A stretch of 43,292 bases of DNA from Melioribacteraceae bacterium (GCA_027013735.1 JALWGH010000117.1:1-43292), one strand, 5' to 3'; shown: positions 24,137 through 33,004, counted from the first letter of the stretch. The notes: generated from the letters alone by a model not told the origin. Numbers and translations are program-made.

Positions 24137-26704
24137 ATGCTTAACCAATGGAATGTTTCTAAAAGGGTTTATTTGTGGACCTTTATCATCTCACTAATTC
24201 TTGTTGGTGGAATAATAGTTTATTTTGACCTACCATTACATTTTATTACTATTCTTATTCTGCCAATCTTAACAGCGTTACCCATATTCAAAGACAGAAC
24301 TTACCTCTACTTATTGATTCCCTATTTTGCGGTTGTAGTATTACTTGCTTTCTTTGTTTCGGTTTCTATTTACCATGCAATTATTACTGCCGTTATTCTT
24401 GCATTAACGTTGTTGGTTTTTGGTGAAATAAGCATTTCTTATTTTAATAAAATAAAGAGATTTGAAGAGGAGTTAAAAAGAGGCAAAGATGAGTTTGAAC
24501 GCCTACTTAATCACACTTATGATTGGGAATATTGGATTAAGCCGGACGGCTCGTTTGGTTATTCTTCTCCCTCGTGTGTTTACCAAACAGGTTACACAAA
24601 AGAAGAGTTTATCGCCGACAAAAACTTACTTGCCAAAATTGTTCATCCTGAAGATAAAGAAAAATTTAATGCCCATTGCAAAGAGCTCGACTCAAAAGAA
24701 CCCGGGAAAATAGAATTTAAGATAATTAAAAAAAGCGGTAAGATTAGGGTAATACGCCACACCTGCCAGCCTATCTACGATTCAAATGGTAAATTCATCG
24801 GAAGGAGAGCGACGAACAGAAATGCCACAGACCGCTGGTTAGCCGAGCAAAAATTGAAGGAGAACGAAGAAAAATACAGAAACATTTTTAACTCGCTTAT
24901 TGACGTTTACTACCGCACAACGATGGACGGTACTATTGAATTAGTCAGTCCTTCGGTTGAAAGAATAAGCGGTTACAAGCCGGAGTTTGTGATTGGGAAA
25001 AATGCTGCACTCTTTTACAAAGACAAGAAGGACAGGGAAAAGTTTTTAAAGAAAATTAAAGAAAAAGGGGCTCTTCAAAATTACGAAGTTAAATTTGTTG
25101 ACGCTAAAGGCGAAACAAAGATTTTGTCATTTAATAACAGATTGGTCAAAAACGAAAAAGGCGAACCGGTTGCAATAGAAGGAATTTTACGGGATGTCAC
25201 GGAACTTAAAAAGAAAGAGGAGGCGCTACGCAAAGCGGAATTCCTTGCTCAGGAATATCTTGACATCGCTAACGTAATGATTTTAGCCCTTGACAGGGAA
25301 GCTAACATTACTCTTATCAATCGCAAGGGTGCTGAAATATTAGGCGTTGACCAGAAAGAAATAATCGGTAAAAATTTTAACGATGTGTTTATTTCTCCCG
25401 AAGAAAGAAAAAAAGTAAAAGCCATCTACGAACAACTGATGAATGGAGAAATTGAACTTGCCGATGATTTTGAAAATACAATTACAGTTGGGGATAAAAA
25501 GAAAAGAATTAGTTGGAAGTCAACTTTCTTAAGGGACAAAGAAGGAAAAATAACAGGACTTTTAAGCTCGGGACTTGAAGTAACAAAGGAAAGAGAACTA
25601 CAGGAAGCCCTTGAACGCGAAAGGAATAAATATCGCACATTGTTCGAAAATAGTCTTGCGGGAGTTTACTTGGGCACTCTTGAGGGCGAAATATTGGAAT
25701 GCAACACGGCTCTTGCAAAAATGTTCGGCTACGACGACGCTGAGCAGATGAAGAAAGTTAATGTGGACTCTCTTTATTTTGACCCGAAAAAAAGAGAAGA
25801 AAACATTGCGAAAATTCTGGAAGAAAAAAGTTTGTTCTCCCATGAATTCAAATTGAAGAAAAGGGACGGAACGCCTTTGTGGATACTGGGAAATATTTCT
25901 TTAATAGAGAACAAATATCTCTTGGGCGCTTTGCTCGACATCACCGAGAGGAAGAAAATTGAAATTGAACTTGCGGAATCGGAAAAAGAACTGAGGGAAT
26001 TAAACGAGTCGAAGGACAGGTTTTTCAATATTATTGCGCACGACATTCGCTCTCCTTTCACGGCTCTACTGGGCTACACTCAATTGTTGCTCGATGAATA
26101 CGAGACCAGCAGTAAAGAAGAAATTGGCACCTACGTGGAGGCTTTGTCCCGAACGGCAAATAATATTTTTAAATTTATTGAGGAACTGCTTGAATGGTCG
26201 CGGGCTCAGTCCGGCCGTATTGTGCTTGAGCCGACCACACTTTCCTTACGCAACGAAGTCGAAAACATTGTTTATCTCAATAAAGACGTAGCGGCTCAAA
26301 AAAACGTAAGCATTGAAAATAATGTGCCCGAGGACATATTGGTTGTGTCCGATGAAAACGTTCTCACAACAACTTTACGAAATTTAATTTCCAACGCAAT
26401 TAAATTTACAAATGAAGAGGGACAAATAATTATCACTGCAAACAACAAACACGGAAAGATTGTTGTCAGTGTGAAAGACACGGGTGTTGGTATTTCGCGT
26501 GAGAACTTAAATAGCCTTTTCAAAGTCGGCTCTCATTTCTCCACACCGGGTACAAGGAAAGAAACAGGCTCAGGACTTGGCTTATTGCTTGTGAAAGAAT
26601 TACTCGAAAGGCAAGGCGGTAAAATTTGGGTGGAAAGCGAAGCCGGTAAGGGCAGTACGTTTTATTTTACACTTCCTTTAGCCGACGAAGAAGAAACAAA
26701 ATAA
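24137..26704 (+). CDS. Membrane multi-PAS sensor histidine kinase
   Basis: The 855-residue protein begins with about four transmembrane helices (about 15-110). It then has a series of about four PAS domains between about 120 and 615 ('WEYWIKPDGSFGYSSPSC', 'YYRTTMDGTIELVSPSVERISGY', 'LALDREANITLINRKGAEILG', 'GVYLGTLEGEILECNTALAKMFGY'), and a kinase core. The phosphorylated His is His635 in 'FNIIAHDIRSPFTALLGY'. The ATPase has its N box ('LISNAIKFTN'), G1 ('DTGVGIS') and G2 ('GSGLGLLLVKELL'). No response regulator is next to it, so it is an orphan kinase and its signal is unknown. GGTAGGGAAAT precedes the ATG. It is divergent from tRNA-Lys across a very AT-rich 261-base gap. Confidence 0.93.
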   Translation: MLNQWNVSKRVYLWTFIISLILVGGIIVYFDLPLHFITILILPILTALPIFKDRTYLYLLIPYFAVVVLLAFFVSVSIYHAIITAVILALTLLVFGEISISYFNKIKRFEEELKRGKDEFERLLNHTYDWEYWIKPDGSFGYSSPSCVYQTGYTKEEFIADKNLLAKIVHPEDKEKFNAHCKELDSKEPGKIEFKIIKKSGKIRVIRHTCQPIYDSNGKFIGRRATNRNATDRWLAEQKLKENEEKYRNIFNSLIDVYYRTTMDGTIELVSPSVERISGYKPEFVIGKNAALFYKDKKDREKFLKKIKEKGALQNYEVKFVDAKGETKILSFNNRLVKNEKGEPVAIEGILRDVTELKKKEEALRKAEFLAQEYLDIANVMILALDREANITLINRKGAEILGVDQKEIIGKNFNDVFISPEERKKVKAIYEQLMNGEIELADDFENTITVGDKKKRISWKSTFLRDKEGKITGLLSSGLEVTKERELQEALERERNKYRTLFENSLAGVYLGTLEGEILECNTALAKMFGYDDAEQMKKVNVDSLYFDPKKREENIAKILEEKSLFSHEFKLKKRDGTPLWILGNISLIENKYLLGALLDITERKKIEIELAESEKELRELNESKDRFFNIIAHDIRSPFTALLGYTQLLLDEYETSSKEEIGTYVEALSRTANNIFKFIEELLEWSRAQSGRIVLEPTTLSLRNEVENIVYLNKDVAAQKNVSIENNVPEDILVVSDENVLTTTLRNLISNAIKFTNEEGQIIITANNKHGKIVVSVKDTGVGISRENLNSLFKVGSHFSTPGTRKETGSGLGLLLVKELLERQGGKIWVESEAGKGSTFYFTLPLADEEETK

Positions 26705-26741
26705 ATGTCTGTTTCAAGATTGCCCGAGCTTCCTAATAAGT

Positions 26742-26888
26742 CTTTTGGATAGCTGGATGATTGCATAATTGGATCTTTTGTTTTTATAGTGCAGATTGAT
26801 TAGTCCTCCTTTCGGATTGTTCCGGAGAGTTGAACGTTTTCTCTTAGTCAAATCCATCCATTCCTCCAATCATCCACTCATCCAAGAG
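26742..26888. mobile_element. MITE-like GGAT-rich element, copy 1
   Basis: The left end (CTTTTGGATAGCTGGATGAT...) and the reverse complement of the right end (CTCTTGGATGAGTGGATGAT...) match at 25 of 34 positions, giving terminal inverted repeats around a 147-bp non-coding element. The ends also match those of the element at 30,260-30,378. No transposase is encoded. Confidence 0.65.
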
Positions 26889-26948
26889 AAACGGTTGGGC
26901 AAATGACCAAAAAGATTTCGGAACGTGGATTTAAATCCTGTACGAATT

Positions 26949-26986
26949 TTTAGTGCTAAGGCAATTTAGTATATTTGAACACTAAA
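26949..26986 (+). promoter_or_regulatory. Candidate promoter with three TTTAGT half-sites
   Basis: TATATTTG (26,970-26,977) matches the Bacteroidetes -7 element. TTTAGTG (26,949), TTTAGT (26,965) and the inverted CACTAAA (26,980-26,986) lie around it with their hexamers 16 bases apart. This suggests an operator for the M24 peptidase gene that starts at 27,021. No good -33 TTTG is present. Confidence 0.4.
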
Positions 26987-27020
26987 TAATAAATGACAAA
27001 CAAATTTGTCGAGGTGTAAA

Positions 27021-28211
27021 ATGTCAAAGCAAATGGTTTTGGAAAAAATTTCCCAAGCGGTGGAAATTCTTAAAGAACAAAACGTTGATATGTGGATGAC
27101 TTTTGTAAGGGAAACGGGCAACATAAAAGACCCGATGATGGAAATGATTGTCGGAACTAACGCTACGTGGGAATCGGCTTTTATTATTACCAAGGACGGA
27201 GACACGGACGCAATTGTAGGTTCACTTGAAGTGGCAAACATGGAAGCCGTCGGCACTTACAAAAATATTCACGGCTATTTGAAATCGGTTCAGGACACAC
27301 TACTCGAAGTTCTGAACAAATACAAACCGGAAAAAATAGCCGTCAATTATTCTCAGAATTCAAGTTTGGCGGACGGGCTCACTCACGGAATGTACTTGCA
27401 GTTAATGAAGTATTTGAATGGCACACCTTACGCCGAGAGATTAATTTCTTCGGAAGATATTGTTGCAGCATTGAGAGGGAGAAAATCTCCGACCGAATTG
27501 GAAATAATGAAAGAAGCAATTAGAGAAACGCTATTGATTTTCGACAAAGTTACCGAATTTTTACGCCCGGGAGTTTCGGAAAAAGAAGTTGCCGAGTACG
27601 TTAAAAATATTACGCGGGAAAAAGGATTCGGCTTTGCTTGGGAAGAAGAATACTGTCCTTCCGTTTTTACTGGTCCCGATACCGCCGGAGCGCACTCCGG
27701 TCCTACGGACAGAAAAGTGGAGCGTGGACACGTAATTAACATGGACTTCGGAATTAATTACAAAGGCTACTGCTCGGATTTGCAGCGCACTTGGTACGTA
27801 CTGAGGGAAGGCGAAACCGAACCGCCCGAAGAAGTAATGCGGGGATTCAACACTATTGTTAAGTCAATCGAAATGGCTGCCGAAGCAATTAAGCCGGGCA
27901 AACAAGCGTTTGAAATTGACGCAGTAGCCCGTAATTACATTGTAAGTATGGGCTACGAGGAATACCCGCACGGTTTGGGTCATCAGGTAGGAAGAGCCGC
28001 ACACGACGGCGGCGCTTTGCTTGCACCCAAATGGGAACGTTACGGAAATCTTCCCTACATGCGGCTGGAAGAAGGACAAGTCTTTACAATCGAACCGCGC
28101 CTTACGATTGAAGGCTACGGCATTGCCACAATTGAAGAAGAGGTGGTAATTAGGAAGGACGGTGTTGAATTCCTTTCGCCGCCGCAAAAGGAAATTTACT
28201 TGATTAAATAA
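27021..28211 (+). CDS. M24 family metallopeptidase (Xaa-Pro aminopeptidase-like)
   Basis: The ATG at 27,021 with GAGGTG just upstream is chosen over an earlier TTG, giving 396 residues without a signal peptide. The N-terminal half is a creatinase-type domain ('MWMTFVRETGNIKDPMM'). The C-terminal half is the pita-bread fold, with metal ligands in 'INMDFGINYKGYCSDLQRTW' (two Asp), 'YPHGLGHQVG' (His), 'FTIEPRLTIEGYG' (Glu) and 'ATIEEEVVI' (Glu). The family removes N-terminal residues before proline, or cleaves dipeptides, in the cytoplasm. It is a single gene with its own candidate promoter. Aminopeptidase versus prolidase activity cannot be separated here. Confidence 0.9.
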   Translation: MSKQMVLEKISQAVEILKEQNVDMWMTFVRETGNIKDPMMEMIVGTNATWESAFIITKDGDTDAIVGSLEVANMEAVGTYKNIHGYLKSVQDTLLEVLNKYKPEKIAVNYSQNSSLADGLTHGMYLQLMKYLNGTPYAERLISSEDIVAALRGRKSPTELEIMKEAIRETLLIFDKVTEFLRPGVSEKEVAEYVKNITREKGFGFAWEEEYCPSVFTGPDTAGAHSGPTDRKVERGHVINMDFGINYKGYCSDLQRTWYVLREGETEPPEEVMRGFNTIVKSIEMAAEAIKPGKQAFEIDAVARNYIVSMGYEEYPHGLGHQVGRAAHDGGALLAPKWERYGNLPYMRLEEGQVFTIEPRLTIEGYGIATIEEEVVIRKDGVEFLSPPQKEIYLIK

Positions 28212-28285
28212 AAACGTCTGCGCTCGGGGAAACGAGAAGCGAGGCGGTAATATCATTAAAATCTTAAGTTAACAGGAGAAACAAA

Positions 28286-30169
28286 ATGAAGAAAAAAATA
28301 ATCGGCGCTTTAACCGTTGCGCTCTTATTAGTTGCTTGTCAGGGGCAAAAGCAGAAAGCCGTTAGCCCGATGCAAGTAGTACCGGAAAAACCTCAACAGG
28401 GGCAAAACGTAACGGTGATTTACAATCCTTCCACTACGAATTTGAAAGATGCGAAACAAATTACTGCCACGGTTTACCAATTTAATTGGGAAGTTCAAGA
28501 CGCTCGTGACGTAATTTTAAAGAAGGACGGTGATGTTTGGAAGGGCGAATTCCCTGTTGCCAAAGATGTGTGTGGAATAATAATGAAATTTTCCGACGGC
28601 GACAAAACGGACAACAACAATAAAAAAGGTTACGTAATTCAGGTTTACGACAAAGACGGTAATAAAGTCAAGGGGCTGAAGGCGGGTTTGGCAACAGCTT
28701 ATTTGGGCTGGATTGAAAACCTTGGAATCGATTCCGACAGGAGCAAAGCGTACGAAATGTTCAAGGAAGCTTTTAAGGAAGAGCCTTCGATTAAGAGAGC
28801 TTACATCACAAAATATCTTCCGACTTTAATGCGTGAGGAAAAGGAAAATCCCCAGCAAAAACTTTCCGACGAGTTGGCAAAAGTGGAAAAATACAACAAC
28901 CTTACCGAAGACGAATACGCAATGCTCGTTGACCTTTACAGCCGACTGCAAAACGGCAAGAAGTTTACCAAATACCAGAAGGAAAGCATTGAAAAATATC
29001 CCAAGGGCGAGGTGGCTCAAAAAGCCGAATATCAAAAAATGCTTTCGAATCCTTCCATTAAAAACATTAAAAAGTTTAAGAAAGAATTTCCCGACAGCAA
29101 GTTTCTTGAAGGACTAACTTACAATGCCCTGCGCGCTTTTATTGACAAGAAAGATTTCAAAGGCGCTTACAATTTTATGAAGGAATTAAAAGAAGACATT
29201 CATCCGTTCTACTTCGGTTACGTCGTGGGCAAGATTCTCGATGCAAACGGGAATCTTAAGTTAGCGGAAAAAATCGCCAAGCTTGGTATTGAACGCGGGA
29301 AAGAACAAGCCTCGAAGCCGGACAGTGCCAAGCCAAAATCAATGACGCTTTCCGATTGGCATGAATCGAATAACTATTATTTGGGCAGAAATTATTCCGA
29401 GTACGCAAAAGTGCTTTACGATATGGGTAAAAAGAAAGAAGCGCTTAAAGCCGCTCAGAAGGCAATGGATTTAATTAAAAAAGATTACCGCGACCCGCAA
29501 GCCGTTAAACTTTACGTAAAACTTTTGGTTGAACAAAAACAATTTGCAAAGGCAAAGCAATTTCTCGAAGCGAGCGTTAAAGAAGGAACGGCAGACAGCG
29601 AAATGAAGGAGCTTCTTAAAAAGGCTTACACGGCTTTGAATAAGAGCGATGCCGGTTTTGATGCTTACTTAACCAAGCTCGAGAGCAAAGCCAACGCAAA
29701 AATGATTGAAGACCTCAAAAGCGAAATGATTGACCAACCTGCGCCCGATTTTACGCTTAAAGATTTGGAAGGAAAAGAAGTTAAACTTTCCGACCTTAAG
29801 GGTAAAATAGTTATTGTTGATTTTTGGGCTACTTGGTGCAATCCTTGTCTCAAATCCTTCCCTGGAATGAAAAAATTAGTTGGAAAATACAAGAACGACA
29901 AAGACGTGGCATTTTTGTTTGTGAACACTTGGGAAAGGGTTGACGACAAAGTTAAGAACGCCAAAGGATTTATTTCCAAGAACAACTATCCTTTCCACGT
30001 TTTAATTGACGCCGAAAATAAAGTGGTTTCCTCCTTTAAGGTACAGGGCATTCCCACTAAATTTATTCTCGGTAAAAACGGACACATCAGATTTAAGAGC
30101 GTTGGATTTGACGGCAGCACGGAAAAAATGGTGAGCGAAGTTTTCGCAATGATTGAGATGTTGAAGTAG
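28286..30169 (+). CDS. TlpA/ResA-like thioredoxin lipoprotein with helical repeats
   Basis: The 627-residue protein has a lipoprotein signal (MKKKIIGALTVALLLVAC, Cys18). A beta-rich N-terminal domain (about 25-125) resembles modules found in other Bacteroidetes TlpA-like proteins. A long helical middle (about 130-470) has TPR-like units ('YSEYAKVLYDMGKKKEALKAAQKAMDL'). The C-terminal domain (about 480-627) is a TlpA/AhpC-type thioredoxin: 'APDFTLKDLEGKEVKLSDLKGK', active site W-C-N-P-C, 'VQGIPTKFILGKNGHI' with the cis-proline. It probably acts as a periplasmic disulfide reductase, for example in cytochrome c maturation, but the large N-terminal part is unusual. AGGAG precedes the ATG, and a terminator follows. 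Confidence 0.88.
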   Translation: MKKKIIGALTVALLLVACQGQKQKAVSPMQVVPEKPQQGQNVTVIYNPSTTNLKDAKQITATVYQFNWEVQDARDVILKKDGDVWKGEFPVAKDVCGIIMKFSDGDKTDNNNKKGYVIQVYDKDGNKVKGLKAGLATAYLGWIENLGIDSDRSKAYEMFKEAFKEEPSIKRAYITKYLPTLMREEKENPQQKLSDELAKVEKYNNLTEDEYAMLVDLYSRLQNGKKFTKYQKESIEKYPKGEVAQKAEYQKMLSNPSIKNIKKFKKEFPDSKFLEGLTYNALRAFIDKKDFKGAYNFMKELKEDIHPFYFGYVVGKILDANGNLKLAEKIAKLGIERGKEQASKPDSAKPKSMTLSDWHESNNYYLGRNYSEYAKVLYDMGKKKEALKAAQKAMDLIKKDYRDPQAVKLYVKLLVEQKQFAKAKQFLEASVKEGTADSEMKELLKKAYTALNKSDAGFDAYLTKLESKANAKMIEDLKSEMIDQPAPDFTLKDLEGKEVKLSDLKGKIVIVDFWATWCNPCLKSFPGMKKLVGKYKNDKDVAFLFVNTWERVDDKVKNAKGFISKNNYPFHVLIDAENKVVSSFKVQGIPTKFILGKNGHIRFKSVGFDGSTEKMVSEVFAMIEMLK

Positions 30170-30202
30170 TATTCCTCCTTTTTGACGAGGTTGTTTAAAT
30201 AT

Positions 30203-30240
30203 CGGGAAGGCGAAATGTTGAGCCTTCCCGAGCGTTTTTC
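30203..30240 (+). terminator. Rho-independent terminator of the TlpA-like gene
   Basis: CGGGAAGGC (30,203-30,211) and GCCTTCCCG (30,222-30,230) form a perfect 9-bp stem with a 10-base loop, followed by AGCGTTTTTC. It is 33 bases after the stop codon. Confidence 0.88.
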
Positions 30241-30259
30241 ATTTCGTTCCCAACCGGAA

Positions 30260-30378
30260 TTTTTGCATTGTTGAATTGATGGATTATTGGATTTTTGTAG
30301 CATCGGCTGCTTTGCCTTCTCGCAGTTTGTTAGTGAATGAGGAACATCCAACCATCCACTTATCCAACCATCCAAAAG
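30260..30378. mobile_element. MITE-like GGAT-rich element, copy 2
   Basis: The left end (TTTTTGCATTGTTGAAT...) and the reverse complement of the right end (CTTTTGGATGGTTGGAT...) match at 27 of 38 positions. The element is about 119 bp, non-coding, and its ends resemble those of copy 1 at 26,742. It lies 30 bases beyond a terminator. Confidence 0.65.
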
Positions 30379-30455
30379 TTTAAAAATTATTCTCTGCTTT
30401 GTTTGTAAAAAAGTAGAATTTTCGATAATTTTATTTTGTTAAGCAGAGGATATTA

Positions 30456-30623
30456 TTGGGTAGAGAATTTTTAAAATATTTTGAAACAAAAATTTTACTG
30501 ACGAGGGAAAAAAGAAAAAATATAATATTAAATTCCTTTTCACATGTAGAAAAAACCTTAAAACAAAATACTTTAACGGTTTCACAACGATTAAAAAATT
30601 CACTTGCCGATGCAAGCATTTAA
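30456..30623 (+). CDS. Possible small protein (55 aa) upstream of the KilA-N gene
   Basis: A TTG start with AGAGGA 5 bases upstream opens 55 codons ending in TAA at 30,621. The product is rich in charged and helical residues ('GREFLKYFETKILLTREKRK', 'TLTVSQRLKNSLADASI'), with no signal peptide or transmembrane segment. A 55-codon open frame is longer than expected by chance in such AT-rich DNA. It ends 18 bases before the KilA-N start on the same strand, so the two could form a small operon. I recognise no family. The reverse-strand ORF at the same place is a shadow. Confidence 0.35.
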   Translation: MGREFLKYFETKILLTREKRKNIILNSFSHVEKTLKQNTLTVSQRLKNSLADASI

Positions 30624-30641
30624 AAATTTAGGCTACGAATT

Positions 30642-31481
30642 ATGAGTAAAAAAAGCAAAAAGATAACCGTACAAGGCAGTGAAATAACGGTATTTCAGAA
30701 TGATGATCTCGACTTCATTAGCCTTACGGATATGAGTTCAAATTTTAAAGAAGGAAGTAGCTTAATTGGTAAATGGATAACAAACAAAAATACACTTGAA
30801 TATCTTGGTATTTGGGAAAAAATCAATAACAAGAATTTTAATTACCCCGAATTCGGGGTAATTGAACGAGAAGCCGGGACCAATCGTTTCATAATGTCAG
30901 TAGGACAGTGGATAAAAAGGACTAATGCTATAGGACTAATTGTAAAAGCCGGCAGGTATGGCGGCACTTACGCTCACAAAGATATTGCTTTCCATTTTGC
31001 AATGTGGTTAAGTCCCGAGTTTCAAATTTATGTTGTAAAAGAATTTCAACGACTAAAAGAGCAAGAACAGGGACAACTTGAATGGAATGTAAAACGACAA
31101 CTTACTAAAATCAATTACCATATTCACACAGAAGCTATAAAAGAGAACTTAATACCTAAAAACTTAAGTAAAAAGCAAATAAACTTTGTTTATGCCAATG
31201 AAGCCGATGTGTTAAACGTTGCTCTCTTTGGAAAAACAGCCAAACAATGGCGAGAAGAAAACCCCGACAAAAAAGGCAATATCCGTGATTATGCTAATGT
31301 AACTCAATTAGTTTGTTTGGCAAATTTGGAAAATCTTAATGCAGTATTTATTAATGATGGTTTATCTCAAAGCGAACGATTGGTAAAACTCAATCAAATA
31401 GCCATTAGCCAAATGAAAATCTTGCTTGCCGATACCTCTAACAAAATGTTAAACCCTAAAAACGAGAATACTGGTGAGTAA
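30642..31481 (+). CDS. KilA-N domain protein
   Basis: The 279-residue protein has a KilA-N domain (about 8-140): 'ITVFQNDDLDFISLTDMSSNF', 'LIGKWITNKNTLEYLGIWE', 'GRYGGTYAHKDIAFHFAMWLSPEFQIYVVKEFQRLKE'. The domain is a DNA-binding fold common in phage and mobile-element proteins. The C-terminal half ('ADVLNVALFGKTAKQWREENP', 'LNAVFINDGLSQSERLVKLNQIAI') is the usual companion region of chromosomally encoded KilA-N proteins. The gene is more AT-rich in third positions than its neighbours and stands next to a MITE-like element, so it was probably acquired. No phage genes accompany it. A role as regulator or in defence is possible but not shown. Confidence 0.88.
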   Translation: MSKKSKKITVQGSEITVFQNDDLDFISLTDMSSNFKEGSSLIGKWITNKNTLEYLGIWEKINNKNFNYPEFGVIEREAGTNRFIMSVGQWIKRTNAIGLIVKAGRYGGTYAHKDIAFHFAMWLSPEFQIYVVKEFQRLKEQEQGQLEWNVKRQLTKINYHIHTEAIKENLIPKNLSKKQINFVYANEADVLNVALFGKTAKQWREENPDKKGNIRDYANVTQLVCLANLENLNAVFINDGLSQSERLVKLNQIAISQMKILLADTSNKMLNPKNENTGE

Positions 31482-31668
31482 TTATAAGCGATTAGGGGGT
31501 TTTATCCTCTTTTTTCCCTCTTGCCCTCTATTTATGGGACTTTCATATCTTTCAGCATGCCCTAAGTAAACATTCCTCAAATTTTATTCCCCTCACGCCT
31601 CTTTTTATTTTAAATTTTCGTAGATTTAAATTTTACTTGAAATAATTGTCTTAAAACTACGGAATCCA

Positions 31669-32247
31669 ATGAGTCATTTTCTTTATTCCATTGATGTTGA
31701 GGTTTTTCGGTTTCTGAACCAAGCAATTGCCAATCCGGTAACGGACAAATTTTTTACCTACATTACAATCTTAAATCACTGGGTAATTGCTTACGTTATT
31801 CTTATTGGAATTCTTTGGTTCAAAGGCGGACGACTTGGAAAACTCTCGGTGCTGGGAATTTTGCTAACTATTTTGGTCTCGGACCAGTTAAGCAGTCATT
31901 TGTTAAAAAATTTGTTCGAACGTGTTCGCCCGTGCAATGCATTGGAAAACGTGAGGATTTTAGTGCCATGCTTAGGCTCTTACTCGATGCCGTCATCGCA
32001 CGCGGTAAACAACTTTGCGGCAGCGGCGTTCTTCGGCGGACTTTACCCGAAGTACAAAACCGTTCTCTACTCAACCGCAACGCTGATTGCACTCTCACGT
32101 CCGATTGTCGGCGTTCATTATCCGTCCGATATTTTGGTTGGAGCTGTTATCGGCTGGATTGTTGGATTCTTGTTCTTTAAATTAACTCTTGAAATTTACG
32201 AAAGGTATTTGAATGAAAACAAAAGCAGAATTACAAAGGAAACTTGA
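31669..32247 (+). CDS. PAP2-family membrane phosphatase
   Basis: The 192-residue protein has about five transmembrane helices and the three-part PAP2 signature: 'KNLFERVRPC' (K-x6-RP), 'PSSHAVN' (PSxH) and 'SRPIVGVHYPSDI' (SR-x5-H-x3-D). Such enzymes dephosphorylate lipid phosphates such as undecaprenyl pyrophosphate or phosphatidic acid at the membrane. The stop codon is 35 bases inside the next gene, so the two are probably translated together, although the neighbour acts on nucleotides. Which lipid it uses is unknown. Confidence 0.9.
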   Translation: MSHFLYSIDVEVFRFLNQAIANPVTDKFFTYITILNHWVIAYVILIGILWFKGGRLGKLSVLGILLTILVSDQLSSHLLKNLFERVRPCNALENVRILVPCLGSYSMPSSHAVNNFAAAAFFGGLYPKYKTVLYSTATLIALSRPIVGVHYPSDILVGAVIGWIVGFLFFKLTLEIYERYLNENKSRITKET

Positions 32248-33004
32248 AATAGCCAAAGATTGGCTGCCCCGTTACACCGGCACGGAAATAGACGATTTCG
32301 GCGATTACCTGTTGTTAACCAACTTCCAGAATTACGTTGAAAAATTTGCCGAAAAATTTAATTGTAACATTAACGGTTTAAACAGACCAATGCCCTCGGC
32401 AACAAACTCTTCAGGGCTTTCAATAATTAACTTCGGAATAGGTTCGGCAAATGCGGCAACGATAATGGATTTGCTGGCGGCAAAAAATCCGAAAGGGGTT
32501 TTGTTTCTCGGCAAATGCGGGGGACTAAAAAAGTCAACAGAAATAGGACATTTCATTCTTCCCATTGCCGCTATTCGAGGAGAAGGAACGAGCAACGACT
32601 ACTACCCGCCGGAAGTTCCCGCTCTGCCTTCATTTAAATTGCACAAATTCGTTTCAAACAAAATTACGGCGCGACAAATGGAATACCGCACCGGCGTGGT
32701 TTACACAACCAACAGACGGCTCTGGGAGTGGGACGAATCATTTAAAAAATATCTCAGAAAAATCGGCGCAATCGGAATAGACATGGAAACCGCTACTTTG
32801 TTCATCGTGGGTTACGCAAACGAAATTGCCCGAGGCGCCTTGCTGCTTGTTTCCGACCTGCCGATGATTCCCGAAGGCGTTAAGACGGAAAAGTCGGACA
32901 GATACGTTACAAAAAAATTTGTTGACCTGCACCTTGAAATCGGCATTGAGGCAATGACGGAAATCGGGACGAAAGGTGAGAAGATTAAGCATTTCCAATA
33001 TTGA
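32213..33004 (+). CDS. amn: AMP nucleosidase, short form
   Basis: The 263-residue protein resembles the short AMP nucleosidases of Bacteroidetes: 'IINFGIGSANAATIMDLLA', 'GVLFLGKCGGLKKSTEIGHFILP', 'AIRGEGTSNDYYPPEVPALPSF' and 'IGIDMETATLFIVGYAN', the last holding the nucleosidase-type Glu (MET). The enzyme cleaves AMP to adenine and ribose 5-phosphate in the cytoplasm and belongs to the purine-nucleoside-phosphorylase fold. It lacks the N-terminal regulatory domain of the long Escherichia coli form. It overlaps the PAP2 gene by 35 bases in another frame. Confidence 0.9.
   Translation: MKTKAELQRKLEIAKDWLPRYTGTEIDDFGDYLLLTNFQNYVEKFAEKFNCNINGLNRPMPSATNSSGLSIINFGIGSANAATIMDLLAAKNPKGVLFLGKCGGLKKSTEIGHFILPIAAIRGEGTSNDYYPPEVPALPSFKLHKFVSNKITARQMEYRTGVVYTTNRRLWEWDESFKKYLRKIGAIGIDMETATLFIVGYANEIARGALLLVSDLPMIPEGVKTEKSDRYVTKKFVDLHLEIGIEAMTEIGTKGEKIKHFQY

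Larger units (their letters stand above)
26705..27020. other. Intergenic region with MITE-like element and candidate operator
   Basis: No gene is seen in these 316 bases. They hold a 147-bp element with imperfect terminal inverted repeats (26,742-26,888), a GGATTTAAATCC palindrome near 26,928-26,940, and a promoter-like region with three TTTAGT half-sites before the M24 peptidase gene. Confidence 0.7.
30170..30641. other. Intergenic region between the TlpA-like and KilA-N genes
   Basis: These 472 bases hold the TlpA-like gene's terminator (30,203-30,240), a MITE-like element (30,260-30,378), a very AT-rich stretch and a possible 55-residue gene (30,456-30,623). A - strand ORF of 129 residues that spans the terminator and the element ('MDGWISGWLDV') is rejected as translated repeat. 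Confidence 0.7.

Noticed and set aside
26921-26945. GTGGATTTAAATCCTG resembling a tRNA T arm or operator
   Set aside because: The GGATTTAAATCC palindrome is real, but no tRNA structure fits and no second copy is seen, so it is only noted in the intergenic entry.
29986-30375. A 129-residue - strand ORF beginning MDGWISGWLDV
   Set aside because: It runs antisense through the end of the TlpA-like gene, its terminator and the GGAT-rich element. The apparent protein is translated repeat.
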